Assembly (NCBI GenBank): GCA_025786725.1 | Contig: JAHLTZ010000021.1 | Span: 124,001-188,000, forward strand | Origin: Syncephalis fuscata | Taxonomy: Eukaryota > Zoopagomycota > Zoopagomycetes > Zoopagales > Piptocephalidaceae | Reading direction: 5' to 3' | DNA length: 64,000 nt | In this document: positions 55,820 to 64,000 of the stretch, in pieces | Layout of the letters: the number at the start of each line of letters is the position of its first letter | How positions within the stretch are numbered: position 1 is the first letter of the stretch | Made by a program: the position numbers and the translations under genes | The notes under the pieces: generated by a model | Told to the model about the DNA's origin: nothing | The model's database searches: none | Seen by the model: only the letters and a program-made list of their open reading frames with translations

Positions 55820-56707
55820 ATGGTCGTCGATAATAGTCCACTTCAGGTGGTCTCCTACACAATAGGCTGGATATACTTTCTGGCCTGGTCGGCTAGTTTC
55901 TATCCCCAAGTAATTCTTAACTGGAAGCGTAAGAGTGTTCAGGGCTTATCCTTGGATTTTGTCTACTTGAATACGCTCGGTTTCTTCTCCTATGCCGTCT
56001 ATAACACTGTGTTGTATTTTGATCCCGTCGTGCGCGAGCAATATCGCCGTCGCCACGATGGTGAGAATAATTTGGTACAGCTCAATGATGTAGTATTTGG
56101 TCTGCACGCCATCATATTCATATTTCTTACATTGGGACAAACATTTGTTTATAAGGTGATTATTATTATTATTGGCACCATTGTTTATTAATTTGTTTAT
56201 TATGAATACTGGTTAATAGAAAGATCCAGATGCAAAACGCCCCCTACTGTCCTACATCTTGATTCCAACCATGCTAGCTACCATTACAGTAGTTGGTGTC
56301 TTGACTGGTGCTGGTATATTGGAAGTGTTGGATTTTTGTACTGTCTCAGCTACATCAAATTGGTCTGCAGTTTTTCTAAATACTGTCCACAGCTGTATCT
56401 TAACTTTAAACGCAAATCTACTATTGGATGGAGTATTTGGAACATTCTGCTCGATATTACTGGCGGTATATTATCGATTAGTCAAGAGGTACTTGATGCG
56501 TACATCAGTGGACACTGGGCCGGTATCACTGGCAATGTGGCCAAATTTGCACTCGGTTTTTTGTCAATTGGATTCGATACGGCGTTTATCGTCCAGCACT
56601 ATATACTATATCCAGATCGTACTGATTATTATCAAATGGACGACGACCATCCATCGACAACATCTCGTCATAACAAAGGAACTGTCGTGTTGCCTGGCAA
56701 AAAGTAA
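55820..56707 (+). CDS. ERS1: Cystinosin homologue (lysosomal/vacuolar cystine transporter)
   Basis: Two exons (55820-56155, 56220-56707), about 275 residues. Two PQ-loop repeats are clear: SASFYPQVILNWKRKSVQGLSLDFVYLN in exon 1 and SKYCPQLYLNFKRKSTIGWSIWNILLDITGG in exon 2, with seven hydrophobic segments. Cystinosins export cystine with protons from the vacuole/lysosome; yeast Ers1 is the counterpart. One break at 56333-56337 (five T, six needed) restores VLDFLYCLSYIKLVCSF. Intron 1 starts GTGATT, a non-consensus but GT donor. The gene is otherwise complete. Confidence 0.94.
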
Positions 56708-56924
56708 TAGGTAGCTATTTTGTCTGTGGATTTTAATTGGTAGCTATTGTGATTGTCGTGGTTGTTGTTGCTTCCGTGTATGACTTTCAGTTTAGAAAGT
56801 AAATTGCAATCATTTAGTAAAGATATTAATTTAAACGATTTAATAGAATTTAATAATAACTATTGAAAAAAACAAAGAACAAACGGCTTTTATTGGCCGT
56901 ACTAATATAATTAAAAAGCTACTG

Positions 56925-59846
56925 TTAATGTTGTAAATCACGTCGTTCTATACGGAAGGCATCTCGGATGCAATAGGTTGCACCATTGATGTGTTTAAAC
57001 TCGTCCTTTTTTAATGGTATACCGCAGTCCTATTTGTGCTAATAAATGAATATCCTATCATACAATGATTCAGCCGCAGACTTACCTCGCAGCGGAAACA
57101 ATCAGTATGCCAAATATGTCCTAATTCTCGCACACATCCATCTCTAATTACCATGTGGCAGCTGTGGCATCGCTGTCCGTATAAAGAAAAGTAGTCGTAT
57201 GGACAGTAGGCACGTCCGCCATGAGCAACAAATGTTCCATTAGCAAAACTGAATTTGCAATGAGCACATCGAAAATGACTTGAGATCCAGTAGCGATCGA
57301 GTGCGTAAGTGCAAGTAGGCTATAATGGAGAATAGTATTAGTACATTGGCAATAGCAGTTGCTAGACTAGCCTACATCTGTAATAACTCTTGAACAGCAA
57401 GCACACATAGGATCGGCCTTCAATCGTCGTTTCAGCTTTAGCTTTAGCTTTTCCTTTGGCAAGGACGCGTGGCAGTCAGCTCGTGCCTCTTCTAGTGTCA
57501 CTTCACGTAACAATCGAATTTCAAGATTTCTTTCATCAACTGGTGCCGGTGGTGGAGCCACTATTGACTCTCGGTCAGAGCCATCTCTTGCAGATACCGT
57601 AGCATGGGATGATGTAGCAAATGAGGTCATGCTTAGTGTAGTATCTGATATCATTGTAAAGAACGGTGTGGCAAATCGAGATGAAGCCGGCACATTTGAA
57701 CGTTCATCTAATGGAAGATCTGCCGTATCACTAACTGTTGCCGATTTTTGTAAACGACGCGGCTGCAATTTCTTAGGACGCTGATTAGTAGTAATAGTTT
57801 GACTTTGCTTTGATTCATTTTGAATCGTGTCAGGTAGAATGATGATACTTGCTTCTGAGGCCTTTCTACGATTATGTGCCTTGTTATGTTCCCGTCGTTC
57901 TTCGCTCGTTGCCGATGAGGCAGTAACAAGCTGTGACGGCACGTGTTTTGCATCTGAAGCAGCACGAGGTCGTCGCGATATATGGGTGTTTTTCTTCGAT
58001 AGCGATGCTTGTGCCGACAATGGTATCGCTTCAGGCGGAGATGCGATAGACGAGTTACGCTTTGATCTTAATCCTTCGTCATTGCTATCGTCGATTAGAC
58101 TGGCTATACGTGGCGGGGGCACAAACTCTTCTACCGGTGGTTCAGGCACTGGCGGCGCATCACCGTCAGCCCATCGCACACGGCGTGCCTTAATATGTAT
58201 CGATTGGCCAACCTGTGCTCGCCGATCCGGATTGCTAACTGTTACCTGCTGGCCTACAACATGTCTTACTTCGCCAGCTTTCTGCAACCATTGATCACAC
58301 TTTTCATTGTGGCCAATTTGATTAGCCGTAAGTGGTGGTGTAAAAGTACGAACTGGCATGGCCGCCGGTATCTGCTGCCGATTGACCGAATCAAGCCGAG
58401 GTGGAGGATAAATACGAGGTGGAGCCGATGGATTAAACAACGGGGCCGAAGTAGATGTTGTTGTAAACGAATCTATTTCTGAATAATCGGTAGAGTTGTC
58501 CCCGCTAGACTTTGTCTCTTTTGAAAATGTTTTAATTCATTGCTTTTTTGTGAATATTGATTTGACGGTAATGGCGGTATCGGCCAGCTTTCCTGAAGTT
58601 GCTGTTTAGTATCATTCAACTGCACCGGCCCATCCATAATAAGAGACGGTTCGTAGAAAATTCCTGTCACTGCATCTGTCACCGAATCCATAAGACCTGG
58701 CGAAAGTATTACTGGCGGTGTAGCGGAACGTGGAGCAATATTAACAAGTCGTCGAATCGATTTGCCTGACAGTTGTTCACTTGAACGGCGCTGATGTGAA
58801 CCACGAAATCTTACTCGTGTACTATTTATTGATGTGTCTGGTGTTGCGTCAAATGATTTGTCTGCATCGGATTCAAAGGATATTTGCCCATTACTATCAT
58901 TGAAATAAACATCAATATTGAAATCTGATACATTAGCCGAGTCATCCACTGATGATGCAATTATCGAAGACTCATCTAGTATCTGTATCTGATTAGCTGT
59001 TTGAATAGTGATATTACTGCCAGCAGGTGTTGTCATTATGTATTGATCATCAATACTATCGGCCCACATAGCCATACTAGCATCCGATATAGTGCTCATT
59101 GAATTTCTGTACTTGACAGGTACATTGCGGCCAGGTTTGTGGGCCTGTGGATTACCAACGACCGTATTATCGGAGCTTTTTGTATGATCACTACCACTAC
59201 TAATGGTTTCAAACGTAGCTGCCCGTTTGTGTATTTTTACCGGTTGAGGTGGTGGTGGTGGCGTAGCAACTCGGTGAGGTGAATGATCGGCAATACTTCC
59301 AAATGGCACACGTTCGCCATCAAACATATCTGGAGAAATAGGGGAAAAAATCTCTGCAGTATGAGGATTAATATTGCCGGCTTTTGGCTTATTTCGTAAA
59401 GCGACTTTTTGCCGTACAGCTGTGGTAATAAGCGAGGCGGACCGAGCTGGCGCTTTAGGCGTTGTCGCAGTATCAATGCCCAGTATGTTACGACGCGCAA
59501 CAGCTCCTTTGGCTATATTATTTGGTCGACCTTGGCTGCTATGGCTGATAGTATGATTACGACGTGGTAAATTGTCGTCTTTCATCGATTGGTTTGGTGT
59601 ATTAATGGGCGCTACAATCCCGTCGCATTGTGACTCCAATCTCTGTTCTGATTTCTCCTCCAAAGTAAGCGGAAGATTTGGTGGTTTATACGCGGGTGGC
59701 GGTGGAATGGTCAACACTGAAGATTGTGCAGAGTGTGCAGTCATCCGGGGAGTATTTGGCGGGGCAGGCAATGCACTAACCGCACTAAGTGTAGAAGTAT
59801 TCTGATCAGAATTCATACTGAGCGCACCTGGCGTCTCGGTAGACAT
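56925..59846 (-). CDS. Paxillin-like LIM-domain protein
   Basis: Large N-terminal exon (57376-59846), then two short LIM exons. The first ~800 residues are Pro/Ser/Thr-rich and low-complexity, with PPPPAYKPP and TPPPPPQPV stretches, suited to SH3 or adaptor binding. The C-terminus holds two LIM domains: CACCSRVI...HFRCAHCKF...YCPYDYF, then CHSCHMVIRDGCVRELGHIWHTDCFRCEDC...YCIRDAF. Fungal relatives (Pxl1-like) localise to the contractile ring and polarity sites. One break at 58524-58527 (AAAA on the plus strand) joins the two halves of the disordered region. Exact orthology is not claimed. Confidence 0.88.
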
Positions 59847-60946
59847 GCTGATATCTCAAATTGGCAATAAGCAAGACAGTATTTGTTGAATAGTAATAAG
59901 CAGTCAATAAAACTGCCAAGTTGAAGTAGGTATAGTATTTAATTAAGTCGGTTGATATAACTACAAGTGCAAATATTGATGCGACTACTGTTTGATTACA
60001 CTAATATCAAATAATCTTTCTGTTTGTGTACTTTAATTTTGAGTCAAATAGATATATAAATAAATTATTAGTGTGTTAAATAGCAGAGCTAACAAATACT
60101 GCTGTTTACCACGGATAATAGCACACTGCTATTGCTACTACGAAAGCGATCACGAATTCAGAATAACAATTTGTAAATGAAGAAGATAAGAAGAACAGGC
60201 ACGGCAGCAACTGTCTCTCAAGGAAAAAACGGGTTTGTATACCTTTGGTGGCATGCATAAAAACGCTGTTATTTAGTGGCATGTGTTCGGCAAGTATGCA
60301 GATGCTCCACTGTGATGCTCCATAACCAAAGACGGCAATTATTCGCTATGCGGCTACCTTTGTCGTTTGTAATGATAGCACTGTGTTGCGGTCATTAAAC
60401 AGGAGTACATAAACGTACAGACCGTTTTTAAGAACAGTAAAGCAGCGAATGTTTCCATAAGAGGTGTAATATTAGTTAGAAATAAATCAAGACATTAAAC
60501 ATAGTATAGTTTGCGGATAATTATAATTGTATTAATGATATGCTCAATGCTTATATCTATATTTATTGCATTTGTTACATTTATTGTTTTACTTTTAATA
60601 TACTCTATGATATACCAATATATTCAACATATTGGCTTTAATTAATAAATAAATACAGCGTGAAATAATTAAACTCGGCTGTTTATAAATATTGACTGAC
60701 AGGCTCCACATCTCACAATCTATGTCATCACATTTCCCTTTCTCTTTCTTTACACTTGACAGCATATATCTATTGCATATACTTGTACACTCTATATATA
60801 CGATTAGATAGTGTCAGTAGTTGACTGGCTACTAGTCAAGTACAAACACATTTACACTATGTATTTGCATTGCTCTTTTGTAATCTGACCTTTTTTGCAA
60901 AATCACTTCCTCTACTCCAATCATTGGTATTGGCAGCTTCTTTGAC
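59847..60946. other. Intergenic region
   Basis: About 1.1 kb, no supported gene. A TATATATA element sits at 60793-60801. Confidence 0.45.
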
Positions 60947-61219
60947 ATGGTAAGTGTATTGCTAGTTTATTATATGCTATTTAAGTATGTGCTGTGGAAA
61001 TCCTGTTTTATGTTTTGCTTTTGCTATGGATTGTCCTCGCAAGTTATTGGCAACAGCTTTGCAATCTCAACAATGGCAGCACGACCTGCTACTATCGAGA
61101 CTGTACAAGCTATTGTTCGTACAATATGCAGTGGCGATTATAGCAAAGCAAAGCATACAGTAACTTTGGCAACATATAACCATATCAGTGTGTATCGCCG
61201 CTGTATACATACGCAGTAA
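60947..61219 (+). CDS. Possible small secreted protein or intron-first gene
   Basis: An open frame of 90 codons begins MVSVLLVYYMLFKYVLW, a hydrophobic start, and ends RRCIHTQ. However, the ATG is followed directly by GTAAGTGTATTG, a perfect splice donor like those of the microexon arrays. Thirty bases later TATATGCTATTTAAGTATGTGCTGTGG resembles the array unit. So the ATG may instead be a start-only exon followed by an intron. Either reading is weak. Confidence 0.25.
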   Translation: MVSVLLVYYMLFKYVLWKSCFMFCFCYGLSSQVIGNSFAISTMAARPATIETVQAIVRTICSGDYSKAKHTVTLATYNHISVYRRCIHTQ

Positions 61220-62898
61220 CAGCATAGAAAGTACCACTGGTATAGTCACTAAGCAAGTCTTTAGTGCCAATACAGCAGTACAATCTATCACTATTGCTAT
61301 TGCTATATGTGTACGATTATGATGGATTTTACAGTGTATTCTTTTGTAATATAGCCTTTTAATGTATACTTGAGACGTGTTATTTTTGATTCATTAAGCA
61401 AGTATTGCTATATTTTATTCAATAAAGTATGTTCAACAAATAAAGACGCGGTTCTACAAATTATTGCATGTTTCTAATGTATACTCTGAAAGCTTTTTAT
61501 ACACTCATTGTTGAGCAGACTATCATTTCATTTAATTGTTTAATAATATTACTGACAGCTAGCACCAAAGCTATTGTTTCGCGTGATTATAATAGCTGGA
61601 TAATAAGCTTTTGCTTTTTACCTCAAACTAACTGCTTTTCGCCAAACCGCCTTTCTTGTGGCTATTATGTCGTATAGATCAGAGGTATGGTATTAGTGTT
61701 ACTGCTCGTATTCATGTTACTATACTTTAATTCAAATAATAAAGCTTTAAAACATTTTGGCTTAACACATTAGCAAGGAATTGATAAACAATATCACATA
61801 ATTGTCATGCTCATACACTGCATTCTATTACCACGATAATGCAATTTTATCATATATGTTACTGCTTTAATTGCAATTTATCCATTTGTTATACTGCATA
61901 TCCGTATACCATCTACTGGTTACATGGCATTAATAAAAGCTGTTTGTTTATTGCCTATTGTATCTATTGTATCTACCGACCATTTCGCTTTTATATATAT
62001 TGCAGCTTCATTGTTGATATCCACATATTTCCATTTGATCATTTATAACGTTTTATGTTTCATTATCGTCTGCTCATTGTCAAGTAGCTTACTTGTATAT
62101 TAAGACTGCTACTGGCTTACATGTCGTCTATTATTGATGTAAACTCAGAGTTGATTACATCTGACTGAGATGGCCTGATAGTACAGTTTAGCATTTTTGC
62201 ATTGCTTTATAATCAGACAATTGCTAATTTCATGCTCAAGTTTAATACTTTATTATCAAAACATTGTTATTCGCCATTTAATAGTTAGTACTGGCAGTTG
62301 GCCGTTAAAAATAGATTTTGTATTGCTAGTTGATAGCACAGTACTAAAATGTGCTGTCCATTCCAATACTGATAGACATGACGTCAAACTAAGTATTTGT
62401 ATGAACCAATCAGTATATCCTCATAGTTCTAGACAGTACGACTAGTCTATGCATAATGATAGATCCGCAATAAGCAATATTGCAGTGTATCAATGTTACT
62501 GTTGCATTGATGTTATGGACTGTTTGGAATGCATGTAGATATGGAAATTGATTTTGCCGGTAAAAGTGACAATAGAAGCATAATGACGCATTGTCACTGT
62601 TTTTTAAAGCCAATAGATCTAGTTTGCGACGTGTAGTTGAGCTGTGTAACGGTGCTGTACAGATTTGTATGTAAATTTCTACCACATATGTATCGGATCA
62701 TTAGTACTGCCACGTCATCTGTGCAAATGCCGAGCTAACTGAAGCAAAGTCTAGGCTTTGTAGCATCAAACCATCACTAATTGGTGCAAACATCCTAAAC
62801 CATCGTGTGGATGTGCTTTATGAATGTGCTTTATTGATTCCTATTGCCCATCAATGATACAGTTTCATACAATGTAGTATGTCAATGTCTCAGCACAA
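61220..62898. other. Intergenic region upstream of microexon copy 2
   Basis: About 1.7 kb, AT-rich, with only short ORFs of no visible family. It contains repeat copy B. Confidence 0.45.
61930..61953 (+). repeat. Dispersed repeat, copy B
   Basis: Identical over 24 bp to 13153-13176. The surrounding 60-100 bp is loosely similar. It lies about 1 kb upstream of microexon gene copy 2. Confidence 0.5.
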
Positions 62899-62914
62899 CT
62901 ATAGACTTAAATAG
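62899..62914 (+). promoter_or_regulatory. TATA-like element of microexon copy 2
   Basis: CTATAGACTTAAATAG lies about 148 bp before the ATG and corresponds to 33121-33137 of copy 1. Confidence 0.45.
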
Positions 62915-63054
62915 TCTACAAACTACACACAACTGACTAGTACCATCATCATCACCATACTCTACTTTTTGCCAAATACTCACTACTACCTACTTTATAC
63001 TAAACACATACCATCTTCCATTCTACTTGTTTCTTTTAACAATCTAGTATTACC

Positions 63055-63699
63055 ATGAAGCTTTCTATTGTCGTCGTCGGTACTATTGTCGTGGCTCTTG
63101 TGGCTACTATGACCGTGTGGACGCTAAGCCAGTTCTAGCTCGTCGTGGTATGTTGCAATTACAATAAATATGTAAATTAGTATACTTATTAACATTATGT
63201 TTACCTAATGCATCATTAGAACGTAAGTCATGATTATGGATCATTATTCCAACACTTATTGACACTATTATACACATGATGGCCATTGTAACACATAACA
63301 GCTGCCAGTAAGTGGAATTGTATATTATTTGATTACATACCAATTATATTTTATGTATTATGCATGTTTGATGACTTGTATTTAAGCAGGTAAATAACAA
63401 TATGTATTGATCAAATATATGCTAATTATGCACTATGCGTATCCAATAATGATACTAATAGTCGGTAAGTGATGTTTTGTATCAAGTAAATATAAACTAA
63501 TTACATGCTATGCGCTGTGTGTGTTTAACAATCTAATATCAATAGTTGGCAAGTGACATTTTATATTAAATAGCTATACATTAATTAAACAATATGCGTT
63601 GTACGTGTTTGATTATTTCTATCGATAGTTTGTAAGTGACATTGCATATTATTAATTTCTAAGCTAATTATACGACATATATATTTATCAATAGTTTAA
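63055..63699 (+). CDS. Microexon-array gene, copy 2: secreted short peptide precursor
   Basis: Exon 1 (63055-63147, 93 nt as in copy 1) encodes the signal peptide MKLSIVVVGTIVVALVAT and the spacer DAKPVLARR in a frame one base away. Tiny exons follow: AAC 63220, CTGCCA 63302, CAG 63387, TCG 63462, TTG 63547 and TTT 63629. The last exon starts at 63695. Joined in phase 1 they give EPATVVVF and then TAA at 63697, the same place as the stop in copy 1. Intron 6 begins GCAAGT (a GC-AG intron). First-exon changes relative to copy 1 are mostly synonymous or conservative, arguing for selection on the protein. The tail is not similar to that of copy 1. Confidence 0.58.
63148..63694 (+). repeat. Tandem array of seven homologous introns
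   Basis: Units of 72, 79, 79, 72, 82, 79 and 63 bp share the same layout as the copy 1 array: GTAAGT start, TAATTA plus ATGCTATG-like middle, AATAG end. Units separated by 3 nt alternate with one 6-nt exon. Confidence 0.75.
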
Positions 63700-63974
63700 C
63701 TGGCGCATCCAAGGCATTAGTGTTGATGATGTAGTTGGAGCTGCTTGATCAATGCATTCTAGGTATATCTTTGGCAAAAATCAAGACCATTTGACAATTG
63801 CTGTTTATTCCACTCACGTATCAAGTTCCAAACAATGCTTTTGGTTTATTCAATTATTAATCAACAATGCCATCACATTAACAGCAAGTTTTTATTTAGT
63901 TGTGCTTATCCAACTATGCAAAATTATGCTAATAAACATATTGTTTTATTTTAATTGTATGTAATCAAGCTATT
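63695..63974 (+). other. Conserved 3' flank of microexon copy 2
   Basis: Alignable with 34249-34527 after the stop, ending in the identical 17-bp block TATGTAATCAAGCTATT at 63958-63974. The window ends 26 bp later. Confidence 0.6.
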
Positions 63975-64000
63975 GCAGATATTGTTGTTTGACTTAAATT

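Overview
This window is eukaryotic nuclear DNA, AT-rich and compactly spaced, with short GT-AG introns (mostly 50-90 bp). The gene content points to a fungus, probably an early-diverging lineage rather than a yeast or filamentous ascomycete. It includes an Arb1-type Argonaute-complex protein, a paxillin-like LIM protein, Ste14-type ICMT, GH47 mannosidase, a PAQR receptor, Prp8 and fibrillarin. The lineage is inferred; only the gene families are seen.

Layout. 0-1.7 kb: degenerate relics of a microexon gene family. 2-7.4 kb: XAP5/FAM50 and mitochondrial TyrRS share a divergent promoter, followed by a small secreted protein and a SAM methyltransferase. 8-9.2 kb: a secreted kinase-like protein. 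10.6-16.5 kb: nitronate monooxygenase, PAQR receptor and fibrillarin. 17-25 kb: Prp8. 25.8-29.1 kb: a UPF0390 protein, ICMT and phosphoserine aminotransferase. 30.6-31.9 kb: a decayed F-box-like gene. 33.3-34.5 kb: an intact-looking microexon gene. 35-49.5 kb: p24/TMED2, then six divergent paralogues of a small secreted four-cysteine, probably GPI-anchored family, interrupted by GH47 mannosidase and RBX1. 49.7-59.8 kb: AK6/Fap7 and Arb1 (divergent pair), a MINPP-like histidine phosphatase, cystinosin and the LIM protein. 60-64 kb: sparse DNA ending in a second microexon gene.

The most unusual system is the microexon family. A 93-nt first exon encodes a signal peptide and a short spacer ending in Arg-Arg. 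It is followed by a tandem array of homologous introns of about 63-88 bp, each separated from the next by only 3 nt (once 6 nt). Copy 1 (33270-34253) has eleven introns and ten 3-nt exons. Copy 2 (63055-63699) has seven introns. If every intron is spliced, each array gives a short open tail after Arg-Arg and reaches a stop at the equivalent position of the last exon. Two degenerate copies lie near the left edge.

A technical caveat runs through the window. Many conserved genes (Prp8, cystinosin, ICMT, SerC, GH47, MINPP-like, LIM) carry frame breaks. Nearly all are mended by adding a single base next to a short homopolymer, which looks like systematic base under-calling in the assembly rather than biology. 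Reported CDS spans run through these breaks and introns.

Functionally the window mixes housekeeping genes (splicing, rRNA methylation, translation, serine synthesis, ubiquitination, ER-Golgi traffic and glycan trimming) with a lineage-specific surface and secretome component: the four-cysteine cluster, the microexon peptides, a secreted kinase-like protein and a small secreted protein. That second component is where new biology is most likely.
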